Origin: Ectocarpus siliculosus
Lineage: Eukaryota; Sar; Phaeophyceae; Ectocarpales; Ectocarpaceae
Length of the DNA: 64,000 nt
Assembly (NCBI GenBank): GCA_000310025.1
Contig: FN649733.1
Coordinates: 265,329-329,328 of the forward strand
Direction: 5' to 3'
In this document: piece by piece, positions 34,940 to 45,422 of the stretch
Position numbering within the stretch: position 1 is the first letter of the stretch
Layout of the letters: the number at the start of each line of letters is the position of its first letter
Notes under the pieces: model-generated
What the model was told of the DNA's origin: nothing
The model's database searches: none
The model's input: only the letters and a program-made list of their open reading frames with translations
Translations under genes and position numbers: made by a program

Positions 34940-37644
34940 CCCTCGTAAGCGAGAGCGGGAGACGCTTATTAATAATGACAATCAGGACGACGAGGGCAGG
35001 GACGGACCGTCTGTCACCGGTGTGATGACGAGACACAGTCCGTCGAGCGTTATGATATCAGGCCATCATAGTGCTCTCGTGCTGTGTAAGTTATTGCTGC
35101 TGCACCATCATGCGGCCTAGTGTGTGTGGCAGATGGCAGAAAGGAGTTAGGTGCTTCAGGATTATGTAAAACCTTCTCTTGTGGACAAATCAATACCAAT
35201 TTTGCGGTCAACTGTCTGAAGGTTTGCTCGTGAAGTGATATGGAGGGTGCTCACACTGCTCAGCGTTAGCCGCAAGCGCTGTGTTGATGAACACGAGAGA
35301 GGCACACTGCGCCACCATTCATTTCGTTGTTACATGGAACGAAAGCAGCTGCGAGATACTTCAACTCGGATGGTCACAAGCCTCAACACTGTGTGCCTTA
35401 AAGTCGCCTGAATCGGAGGTCTCATAGTAACGCACAACTCAGGAGAAAGATAGAGGCAGATTTATCTGGACTAACAGCCCGGGGGGTAGCCCCGGCCTCA
35501 TCTGAAGTCCTTTCCTTTCATTGTGGCCAGGGAGGGTATATCTATCTATCTATGTGGGGGTCGAGGATGATAGTATTGTTGTTCGCGGTGATAAGAAGTT
35601 GGACGAAGGAAAAGAGCAACGATTTTCCTCGTTCTTGACTTGGCGTTGGCATGGGTACCGAGTCGGAAAAACGACAGGTGGCCGTCGGCCGTGACCATGG
35701 TAGCCATTGGCGTCAGATGAGGATCGGCAAGGCTACGCTTTATCGGGTAGACGGGGAAGCGTGAACCACAGATTTTTCTCCTGTCAAGTACGGGAGAGAA
35801 TGACCGAGGGCAGCCCCGATGGGTTATTAGTGCGAAGATAGATGTGGTGGAAATTCTTAGTGATGGTCCAGGCACATACTCGCAACCAAACGGCAAACCG
35901 CAAAAGAAACCAGAAACCAGGCAAGGCCAGGCGCGGAGATCAGTCATATACACGCGCAAGGGCAAACAAAGTGGACTAAGGTCCGCCGAGCGAAACACAC
36001 GCACACGGGAAAATGAAGTCAAAATAAAAGCGATGTGGCAGGGTTGACGTTTTCGGCTCGTGTGCGGTCAACACGACGCAGAACGCCCTGAATTTTAGAT
36101 ACCTGCTGAGGGTTTGTGTATGACCTCATGATGCTGGCCTCTGTTTGGCCAGCAGACGTTGTAGTTCCTCGTTCTGGCACGATCGGGGTGTGACCAGAGG
36201 TACTCCCCCCCATTTCTAACAGCGATATTCCAACAGGATCGCTGTTGGAAAATGGGCCAATTTTCTAACAGGCCGGCCCGAATCGCTGTTGGAAACTGCG
36301 TTGTTGGATTTTGGGTTGTTAGAAATAGCCATTTTCCTACCCGTAAGACGCCCAAATTATTTTTTCGGCTCAGAAAAGGACCCCCCCCCCAAATCCAATC
36401 CGGAAATAATCACGCCGTAAGACTCAACCTAAGGAAAAATAAATACGTATTGCCGGACTCACAACAACAATGACAAAAAAACTCAAAACCCTCTTCAATT
36501 CCATTCCAAATTCGTGAACGCGTTTTGACCGCGGCCGATCGAAATCTACGCGCAAGAAATCTCGGCGGTGCCCTCACGCGACCTGTATCTCGATGATACC
36601 GTTCCCTAGGAATTTCAATCTCGGCGACACCGGTGCCGAACGCAAGTATTTTGTCTTGCTTCTGCCTTCACCAGCATACATACTTGAAAGAAACGTTTTT
36701 TTGTTGTGTCTGCCTTTCTTTTCGCTCTCCTTTTCCGCAGCCGAATTCTCTGAGCTCAACAACGCCACGACGACGAGATTCGTGGCCCTGCCTGCGCACA
36801 CCCCAGCCCTCGCCAGCACGACGAGCCTACGTTCACTTCGGCGAATGCTCCACAACAACGACAATCGCTTTCCGATATCCGCGCCGAACAATGTAACGTA
36901 TGTGTCCCACCAATGAAGCCGCCAAAACCAAGTGTTACGAAACAGCCGGAAACAACATAACTCCAGGAGGCCGCGTCGGCGGCAGCTTTTGTTCGGAAAT
37001 GTTGTCATGTACAAATGGTCACATCGTCACACACCAAATTCTAATCCGTTCAAAGGATCAAGGAAAGCGGACCTCGGATTGGACGCAGCCCTGCATGAGC
37101 AGGGCACTTTATAACCAACCACAGACGGAATCGAACCCGCATCATCAAACGCGGTGGGTGTAGGCCAGGCCGCAGGAGCATCAACAAAACGGGAGAGACC
37201 GCAAAACAAAAAACAATGACTATATCACCGATTTCTTCTACGATATCAACCTCGTCTCTCTCACCGATCGGACTCACAAAGGACGGCTTGGTGAAGCAGC
37301 GCCTTTCCACATTTCTACAATCCTCTGGACATGTCAGAAGCAACGGACCCGTGCTACAGCAGTAAAAATGGACCTAGCAGAGGTTGTGATTCGAAACCAA
37401 AGTGAAGGCTACGGCGCCATCGAAGTGTTGAACACATGATCTCGTGACTACGACAGGACGTAAACGCATCCCGTCGTCACAGCGCTTCCCATCATCCAAT
37501 TAGAGCTCAGGAATGATCCGCACCCCACAGAGTCAACCCTCTTCAGCGCGTTCGCGGGGCAGAAGACAAGACAGGATCCTCACATCACAACCTCCCGCCC
37601 GCACTCCCTCTCGTCGAAACTCTGGTGCTAGAAACAGCGTTTCT
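34940..37644. other. Convergent intergenic region
   Basis: About 2.7 kb between the MMTAG2 stop and the deiodinase-like stop. It contains a TATC microsatellite (35538-35555), a hairpin cluster at about 36200-36350 and several ORFs (for example 36593-36916 +, 36574-37014 -) with no recognisable content. I see no supported gene. Confidence 0.4.
36205..36350. repeat. Nested short inverted repeats (CAACAGCGAT family)
   Basis: CATTTCTAACAGCGAT is followed 15 bases later by its near-inverse ATCGCTGTTGGAAAATG. The block ATCGCTGTTGGAAA occurs again, and GGTTGTTAGAAATAG closes the outer inverted repeat. Probably a small foldback transposon remnant. Confidence 0.5.
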
Positions 37645-40600
37645 TCAGGGGCGGTTTGGTCCGCTGGCTTTCCTAGCGTTGGGTTTCTTTCTGCCCGGCT
37701 GGGCCCTGGGATTCAAAATCGGTGGGACTCCCTCGCCGTCGTCCCAAGTCCCGGCTCCGTCCTGTTCCCAGTAGCCGTCGATGGCGTTTCCCAGCCCTTC
37801 GGTGCTCAACCACTCCTGCTGGTAAAATACTGATCCGCTAGAGGATACCATGACGGACGGGCGGGCCCCGTTGGCGTAAGTGCACCAAACTGGTTGGTTG
37901 AGCGAGCTGTAAGGGTTGCCCGTGAGGTAGTCTGGAAGGACAACCTGTGTGCGCGTGTTTCGGGCAAGAGACACGAGCATGCGGGACAACTCATTGCAGG
38001 GAGAGTAAAAATTCGTCACCGCTCAAACCGCATGATGGCGCTCCATGGGCATCAGCGACTGGTGAGCGTGGCGGTTATTTTGCAGTCACGGGATAATGCG
38101 GGAGGATACGCTTAGGTACAGAGAGACGGACCCGAGACAATCGAAAGCTCAGCTCGATCTACCCCGCGTTGTTCCCATTCATGTACTACCGCCGGAACGC
38201 GTAGACACCTACATATGCATACCAGCTACGGCTGTCGATGGGCTTCCCAGTCGCGGATGAAGTCGCTTGCAGCATACTTGACTTTGCGAGACTGTGTGTC
38301 CCAAACCAGTCCTCGAGACTGTTACTGCAGTTTGATTTTGTTCAAGCCAGAATGATTCCCAATGAACGTTTTTCTCATGCTGAAAATGTATTCGCACGAA
38401 CTACATCCGGCATGTCGCAAAAAAAAACTGTGGGCCAGCTCTCTCGAAACGAACTTGTGCGTGTTACTGCATCCTAGGCGCCTAATTCATGATCCGAGAA
38501 AAAAACTCACCAGATGTGAGTGAAAAAATGCGAATAATGCTCTAAATAACAGTAACGAGGGAAGCGTTTTCCATCCGATCTGGTAGTATGATGAAAAAGA
38601 ACTCCGCATTTTACCCTGTTCTATGCTAAAAACAACTTCAGCTCTTTGTTGAGGAGCTGCAACTCCCCCCTTGCGACGCCTAAGTTCGCTCGAAAAACGT
38701 GAAATACCGCGGGATGCCATGCGGCATCCTGATCGGAAGATGTGACGGTATCACGTTATCGTATGGCATGCTACAACATTCGAAGGGATGTGCTCACCTC
38801 ATCCGGATGAGTGATGCTGCGAATTTTCTTCGCCTTTTCAACTCGGACGTCATAAATGACCGGCTGCCGGTGAACGCTCCAAAAATTCGGCGAAAAAGTG
38901 CCCGCATCGAAGTTGAGGTCCGGGGGCTTAGGATGCGGCTCTGGCCCGTAGATGTGGACAAAGATGGCTTTGTCCCCGTACTGTTCTACCTGTAGGACGG
39001 TACAAATAAAGGCAAGGGCACCCAAATATCTTCTCAGGAAAGAACGAGAGTTCGACAATAGCAGTCAACGCAGTGTGTTTGCGGCGCGATTAACTAGCAT
39101 GGCACGGTGTAGGTTGGGCAAGAACTACCACATCAGTGACAAGACATGGGGCATCGATATGCCTTCACAGATATGTTCTTGGGGCTGAGCTGTTGAAGGC
39201 CGCAGCTGTAGTCCGCAAATGAGCAGATCTGGGTCCAAACCAATCCACTTTCACAGCAGCGCTCGCCCGTCACAGATACAACATCCTCAACTGCGGGTCT
39301 GCAACAGCAGCTGAAAGCACTATATCGATCCCTTGGACAACCCCTGGTTCAACGTTTGGTTTGGATCAACGTCTGCAGGTAGCCTTCGATCCAAGTGTAT
39401 CTATTATCTGTATGTCCCCGCCCCAGCAACAAATCTGAGCGTGCCAACATGCACTGTCGCCGTTGTATGATGTCTTTGCTAGGGTCGGGAATCCGACAGC
39501 CGGAGGTCGTTTGAGTTCATCGATGTCTTAAGGCTATGCAAGGTTCCTCGCCGTCCCTTGTGTCCCCGGGGCTTCGCGATGGTGTTTTTTCCCCAATCAC
39601 TTTCTTCCTCACAGGTCAAACTGCTAGATAAAAAAAAAACGCAAAAAAAATCTCAATTGTCCCCTCTGGCGCTTAGCCCCAGGAGACGCAAACCTCTACA
39701 TCCTTTTGAGAAATCATACCAGCTTGAGCAACTCCGTCGATCAAAATTCTGTGATCAGTTTAGGCCTTGCACCGCGAGATGGAGGTGTTTGAAGTTTTGC
39801 GATTTGAGCACAATCTTCCCGCCGAGATTTTTGGTGAACCAGCGCACCAGAGTGTGCTTCTGTTGCCGACAGCTACAGCACGCCACAAGCAACTACCGTA
39901 TATGACACAAGATAACACACCCCCTGGACCGATCTTGAAAGCTCGATTTTTCAACAGCAGCAGCAGTCGGAGGGCCGAAAACGGCGGCGTTGAAGCCGTG
40001 TGGTCGAGAGCTCTCTGGAAACGTATCCTTTCGGCTATGCATCCTCTTTGTGAAATAATCGAGTTTTGAAAATCGGTCCAGGGGGTGTGATATCTTAAGT
40101 CATGTACGGTACACTGCTCGAAACTGCCAGAGCCTACCGATATGGTGTGTGAGTGGCGTCGCATGACTTGACAGCAGCAGCAGACAACCAGAAACGACGC
40201 TAGAGGTGTTCTCGTGAACTGTTGGTACTGCTGTACAACTGGGAGTGGGAAAAACGTGTGTTCGCCAAGTAGATGGGGGGTGGTTGTGAACTTGTTTTTT
40301 AAGACTAATCCAGGAGACTACAGGGAGATCACACTGTTGAAACACTACGAAACGTGTTCTGTAAGCTGCTGAACGATAGGATAGTTGGAGTATTGGAGGA
40401 GGAAGGTAGGATAAGTTAGGGCCAGGCAGGTTTACGAAACAAGAGGGGGTGCGTAAACCACCCATTTACGGTTGGGAGAATCATCCAAGGTAGAAAGAGG
40501 GCGGGGACGCCGACGTACTGCTTCCTCTTGGACGTGCGAAAGCCATACGATACGATATGGAGAAATGGGTTGTGGAAACATTTGTCCAAGTAGGGATAAA

Positions 40601-42486
40601 GGGGGAAACGTGGAGAGTGCTGAAGAAGATGACAGAGTGTACAAAAAAATGCTAGGCGGAGAACTGTCTAAATTCTTCAACATTGAACAGGGGGTCCTAC
40701 ACGGTTGGACGTTGTCCCCAACACTGTTACAGATGTTCATCAACGATCTGTTGAAAGCCGGAAGGGCAGTTGGGAAGGGGTAAAGGTGGGGGAAACTTGG
40801 GGTGTCGGAAATGCTGTTTGCGGATGATTTTGTTGGGATGTCTGACACCCCTGCTGCAAATGCAGATTGACGCAGTGAAGGAATTTTCTGTAAAGTTGAG
40901 ATTGTAAGAAGAGCGCCGTCATGGTATGCAACGAGGATAGGGAGAAACCACAAGAGTATAGATGGAAGCGGGGGATCGAGGAGCGTGCAGTAGTGGATCA
41001 GTGCACATATCTCGGAGTAGAGATCGCAGAAGACGGCTCGAGGAAAGCACACAAGTCCAAGGAAGCGGAAAAGGGCAAAGCACGAGCAGGAAAGCTGCAC
41101 CCAATACTCGCGAACCGGCACCTCGATACACGCATCAACATTGACAGTTTTGAAGAGCGTAATCGTACCCGCTAGAGTACGCCGGAGAACTATGGGAAGG
41201 AAACAAGAAGGTAGTCAAAGAGCTCGAGGCGACGCAGATGAAAGCAGCGAAAGTCATCCTAGGACGCTGCAAGCGCACAAGTAATGCACCCGTCAGGGCA
41301 GAACTGGGAATCCGATCCCTACGATCGGAAAGAGACGCCAGGAAGCTGACATGGCAGTATCGCATGTGCTGTATGGGAAAGGAGAGGAGAATAGTATGGG
41401 AGGCGAAGTGGGCAAACAAAAAGAGGGGTAGACAACCCACGGAATGGGTCAAGGTTGTAGATGACGTGTGGAAGGGGTTCAAAACTGATCAAGGTGAAAC
41501 GCTGGAAACGGAACGTCTAAAAGGGTTCAAGGAGAAGAGATCTGCTGCTTTCGCCGAGAGAGAAGAACAGAATCTAAGAAAAAGACGCCAAGGAGAAGGA
41601 GGGTCTAGAAGAGTACGGAATGTTGAAAGAAGGAAAGGGTTCAAGGAGTACCTACATGGACCAGTGGATGCAGGGACAGAGATGAAGGTCAAATTCAGGA
41701 CAGGGGACATTGGCCTTCGAGAAGGTAGACAAAGATAGAGGAAGGTAGACGACGAAGACGACAACTTCAAATGTGATTGCGGCTCCGAGCGCCAAGACCG
41801 TGTTCATGTAGTTGCGGAATGTCTGTTGTACAAGAAGGAGAGGCAAGTGTACATGGCTGAGCTGGGAAAAGTACAAGGGACGTACAGGGAGATGTTTGAA
41901 ATGTGGAAAAGCGAGGAAGAGACGGTAGCTGTACTGGGGCATGCTAGTAAGTGGGTTGAAAAGGCAGGAAGTGATACCGATATGATAGATAGATTGGGGA
42001 AGACATTTTTGAGCCACCTTGGGGTAAAGTAGGAAGGTACGACTGACCATCGGTGATCGGTCCTGTGGGAACAATGCTCCGTCCTATCGAGGACGCGTGT
42101 CAACGGTCTAACCGCTAAGGAATGCAAAACATCAGAGTACGCCCCCCCCTCCCCCNNNNNNNNNNNNNNNNNNNNNNNNNNNNNNNNNNNNNNNNNNNNN
42201 NNNNNNNNNNNNNNNNNNNNNNNNNNNNNNNNNNNNNNNNNNNNNNNNNNNNNNNAAAAAAGGGGGGAAGGGGGGGTTTTTTTTTGGGGCCTTTTTTATT
42301 AGGGGGGAAAAAGGGGGGGAGGTTTCCCCTTTTTTATTAATGTGGGGGGGAAATTTTTTTTGCCCCCCCGGGGGAAAAAAGGGGAGGGGGGGGCCCCCCC
42401 GGGGGGTGGGGTCGGGGGGAAAAATTTTTTCTTTTTTGGGGGGGGGGGTGCCGGGGTTTTCCCCGTGAGGGAAAAAAAAAACGGGG

Positions 42487-42523
<37 letters not shown>

Positions 42524-44208
42524 CAAAAATTTTCCATTTTTTTGGGGGGTTTCCCGGGTTTTTCACGGGGGGGCCCCTTTAAAAAAAAAGTTTTTTTTTG
42601 GTTTTTTTTTTCCCCCCCCCCCCCCCCCCCGGTGTTTGCCATCGGGGTTGGGTTTTCGTCGCTTGGCAGCGACGTTGTAAAACAAGCCGCCCCCCCCGGT
42701 GTTTGCCATCGGGGTTGGGTTTTCGTCGTTTGGCAACGACGTTATAAAACAAGCTGCCCCCCCCCGGTGTTTGCCATCTGGGTTGGGTTTTCGTCGCTTG
42801 GCAACGACGTTGTAAAACAAGCCGCCCCCCCCGGTGTTTGCCATCGGGGTTGAGTTTTCGTCGCTTGGCAACGACGTTGTAAAAGAAGCCAATTCACTTT
42901 GTGAACTCGGCAACCAGGTTACCGTTTTCTTTTTACCTCTTTTTTTTTTGCGGTAACCATGGTGGTCGAGTAGATCATGTTGTGCGGGGTGGAGAAACCT
43001 CACTCCGCGCAAGGGGGATGATCGAACCACGTTGTGTTAAATTGGTCAAGCACACTCGAGGCAGCTACACAGTGCTTGTAACTGTCTCTGGAAGTGAAAG
43101 CACCAGAAAAAAAATAAAGTCATACGCAGCTGTCATCCGTACGCAAGGAAGTAAGCACAAGATGCCGAACACCCTTCATGCGACTCGCCGAATACCTCAC
43201 GGCGCTTGCGCTTGGTGATGTGAGAGCCTGGTCCGGTGAGAACCCGGCATGCTCCGTCCCGGCTTTGTAGGGATGCGAGGTCAATGGTCTAACGACTTCG
43301 TCATGCACGACTATGAGTACCCCCCGCCCCCCCCCCCCCTTAAAACCTGTTTTTGAGCAAATCCTCTCCTCTAAATCCAAGCTGATCCGTTAGGTTCTGC
43401 GAAACGCGATCCCCCTTTTACAACGCGTTTTTGTTGTGAGGAACGATATTACAGCCCGTCTGTGACGGTGTTCTACCGCCCTGCGACGGGCAGGGATCAA
43501 TGCTTCAAAAGGTCGTGTTGTGAAGAAATTCTCCTTCAGACGCATGTTGTAGGTACTCGGGACTCTACTCTGTACTACCACAGCAGTAGGAATCGAGGTT
43601 GGAATATCGAAAATGCAGAGGGGGGTGGTATCCCAAACCATGGGAGACACGGACGGTACCCACCCTGCTGGATGTAGCGGAGAAAAGTTGGTGTGGTGTC
43701 CTGCACGAGTGTATTTTTGCGTTGCGTCCACGGTTCCATGGCTTTTGCTTAGACTTCCCGACCCACAGAGCGCGATCATCAGCTGCTTCGCACGCCAGCA
43801 CTAAACGCGCTTGTCTCTCACCAGAGTATGCTCATCCCAATAGGACCATGTGTTGCCTGATCCCTCGATAACGTCAAGTCCCTGGTACGCTGGGCATGTC
43901 CACATCCCAAAAATCAGGACTACCGGCTTCCCCTCTCCTGCTGCCAAAACCTCGCCAAGATTCCATCGGTTACCATCCAGGTCGTGCAACGTGAAGTCCA
44001 CCGCCGGCGACCCGAGGTCACGGACGAGGTGAGGGCTAGTCCCATAGATGTCCCTGACGGAGTTTCCCTTGTGAAAATTTCCCTCGGGAAAGTTGTAGCA
44101 ATTTGTGATCAGTTCGGTTTCAGGTAACAGATCCGGGGTCAAAACGCCCGAGGACACCGCTACCCCGCAGCAGCAAAGTGCTGCTGCTCTTCTGGTTGAG
44201 CGATGCAT
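37645..44208 (-). CDS. Iodothyronine-deiodinase-like thioredoxin-fold protein (Cys form)
   Basis: Deiodinases are thioredoxin-fold enzymes that remove iodine from iodothyronines using Sec or Cys. Three exons, all phase 0: 44208-43822, 38989-38798 and 37989-37645, giving 307 residues. Exon 1 has a short hydrophobic N-terminus that could be a signal peptide, then SPAVDFTLHDLDGNRWNLGE and the active-site region KPVVLIFGMWTCPAYQGLD. The Cys is encoded TGC where animal deiodinases have Sec. Exon 2 is VEQYGDKAIFVHIYGPEPHP plus TYDERV-like YDVRVEKAKKI; the HIY...EPHP block is diagnostic of deiodinase-like proteins. Exon 3 has RTQVVLPDYLTGNPYSSLNQ and ends basic. No Sec codon is used. The first intron (43821-38990) is 4.8 kb and stuffed with repeats. 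Activity on algal iodo-compounds is plausible but unproven; it may instead be a generic peroxiredoxin-like reductase. Confidence 0.8.
39909..40096. mobile_element. MITE, best-preserved copy of the AAGATA family
   Basis: 188 bp with near-perfect terminal inverted repeats of about 40 bp: left AAGATAACACACCCCCTGG, ACCGATCTTGAAAGCTCGAT; right end reads AATCGAGTTTTGAAAATCGG, TCCAGGGGGTGTGATATCTT. It lies in the long intron of the deiodinase-like gene. No ORF. Confidence 0.75.
40280..42032 (+). mobile_element. LINE (non-LTR retrotransposon) 3' remnant, broken
   Basis: Reading across frames on the plus strand shows reverse-transcriptase signatures in order: GDYRGITLL (about 40312), a FLDVRKPYDTIWRNGLW block (about 40530), GVLHGWTLSPTLLQMFINDL (about 40690) and the FADD catalytic box (about 40817). 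A LINE C-terminal region follows (41238-41738), and a CxCGS...HVVAECLLYKKER Cys/His-type motif near 41776-41850, ending at a stop at 42032. Several stops and frame shifts interrupt it, and the 5' part (endonuclease, ORF1) is absent, so it is a dead, 5'-truncated copy. It lies antisense inside the first intron of the deiodinase-like gene. Confidence 0.8.
42141..42640. other. Assembly gap with low-quality homopolymer flank
   Basis: 100 N at 42156-42255, preceded by poly-C. It is followed to about 42630 by sequence made almost only of long runs of A, C, G and T, unlike any neighbouring DNA. This looks like poor-quality read ends rather than real sequence, and ORFs over it should be ignored. Confidence 0.8.
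42631..43335 (+). repeat. 67-bp tandem repeat plus 440-bp conserved flank, copy 1
   Basis: Four tandem units of 67-68 bp start at 42631, 42698, 42766 and 42833, each beginning GGTGTTTGCCATC and containing TTTTCGTCGCTTGGCAACGA and CGTTGTAAAACAAGCC, joined by poly-C. A unique segment of about 440 bp (AATTCACTTTGTGAACTCGG to CATGCACGACTATGAGTAC) follows and ends in poly-C. The whole structure recurs at 60964-61560 in the same orientation. No coding content. It lies in the deiodinase-like gene's first intron. Confidence 0.85.
43440..43640. mobile_element. Partial MITE of the AAGATA family
   Basis: The right end (AATCGAGGTTGGAATATCGA, then GGGGGGTGGTATCCC) matches the inverted ends of the MITEs at 29951 and 39909 with changes. 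The left end is not recognisable, so the start is approximate. It lies in the first intron of the deiodinase-like gene, about 180 bp from exon 1. Confidence 0.4.
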
Positions 44209-44516
44209 GGCTTTGAACGTGCTCTCTTGGCGCCCTGCGCCGCCCCGCGGCTGGAGTACCGTGACCGGAGAGAGAGGGTTTTATGAAACCAGAGTGGGCG
44301 TTTTTTCTGAAACGGCTGCATTTTTTTTTCCAAGGTTGCAGCAGTTACATGTAGTTCGTCTCTCGCAACGTTTACATTTTACAATACACGACACAACGGA
44401 GGGTTTCTCCCCGATATTTTGTCGTTGACCCAGTAGAGAAGTACAGGGGATGTTTTGTAAAATGTAAGTTACCTATACAGATGTTTTTGTACTTAGCACC
44501 AGCTGGCATCACTGGT
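44209..44516. promoter_or_regulatory. Remaining upstream region of the deiodinase-like gene
   Basis: Only about 308 bp separate the start codon (44208, minus strand) from the target-site duplication of the MULE. Promoter elements closer than that would be intact; anything further upstream has been displaced by 5.9 kb. No specific element is recognised. Confidence 0.35.
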
Positions 44517-44525
44517 ATAAATCAT
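44517..44525. repeat. Left 9-bp target-site duplication of the MULE
   Basis: ATAAATCAT, immediately before the GGGCGCG end. The identical copy is at 50439-50447. Confidence 0.9.
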
Positions 44526-44640
44526 GGGCGCGAATATTTGCAATCCATGGATTATAAAAGAGAACCACAGTCCAAACATCCGGACGGATCGAAACCCCGG
44601 GAAACCGCCCGGAGTGTCCCCGAAGAGGTTCTCCTCTCTC
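44526..44640 (+). repeat. Left terminal inverted repeat of the MULE
   Basis: About 110 bp matching the inverse of 50328-50438. Differences seen include ATTATAAAAG versus ATTATAGAAG and CATCCGGACGG versus CATCCAGACGG; similarity fades after GAAGAGGTTCT. Confidence 0.9.
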
Positions 44641-45422
44641 CCTCTCAAATTCAATATTATCTCGGAGCCTGGATCTAACGCCCGTTGTCTTCGGAAGCAG
44701 AGCTCTCGTCTGCAGCAACAGCCTCAACAGTCCATACTGCCATACTGGCACATATTTCACGCCAAGGCCACCCTTCGCACCCGGGATGCCCAGGAGACGC
44801 TAGGCCTCAGAGGAACAGGAGGACACGACGACACACAACGCCCCGTACTTAGAGGAGTGCTCGTCTCTCTCTGTGTGTGTGTCTATCCGCGTGTGGTGCT
44901 GCTGTTGTTGTGCGTTTCTGCTGCTGCAAGCAATTGTTGCTGTAGATTTTGTGAACTACATACAGCAGTATTCTTTTTTTGGTAGATATAACACAGGTCG
45001 ACAAGCACAGATAGACGCAGAAAAAAACAAAACAGAACAATCAATATCCAACAGCGATTTGATGATAGACTGACCCCCACCAAAAAAAGAAAGGACCTGG
45101 ATATGACCCCAACACGGCAAAAAAGGGGGCGGAAGAAAGAAAAGAAAAGGAAATGGAACAAAAGAAATAAAAACAGGACAGGAACCAGATGGCCCCATCG
45201 AACGCTACACCGCAACAACCAAATAGACATACAAACACAAAATCGACAACATCACAGACGGCGATCGGCGCAAAAACGCCGAAGCGAAAAATAAACAACA
45301 CACCGAGCCTTGACCTGCCGCCGGGGGGGGACAAAACATCGTTCAGGCATATGCCCCGGTGACGTCGTAAACCTAGGGCCGCGTACCGCTACTCACGTAC
45401 CCCAAAGTATGCAACACCGAAA

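Noticed and set aside
36574-37014. Minus-strand 146-codon ORF
   Set aside because: No recognisable motif, no partner exons, and mirrored by an equally plausible plus-strand frame.
37080-37170. Possible tRNA on the minus strand from a GGTTCGATTCC-like B box
   Set aside because: The T stem does not pair beyond two bases, and there is no A box, anticodon arm or matching acceptor stem in the preceding 60 bases.
42122-42853. Several ORFs in the poly-A/C/G/T sequence after the second gap and in the tandem repeat
   Set aside because: Low-quality homopolymer sequence, and repeat-derived peptides in every frame.
42631-42893. Cloning-vector contamination suggested by ACGACGTTGTAAAAC
   Set aside because: The match to the M13/lacZ primer region is only about 15 bases; the following bases differ, and the unit is tandemly repeated and recurs elsewhere with a unique 440-bp body.
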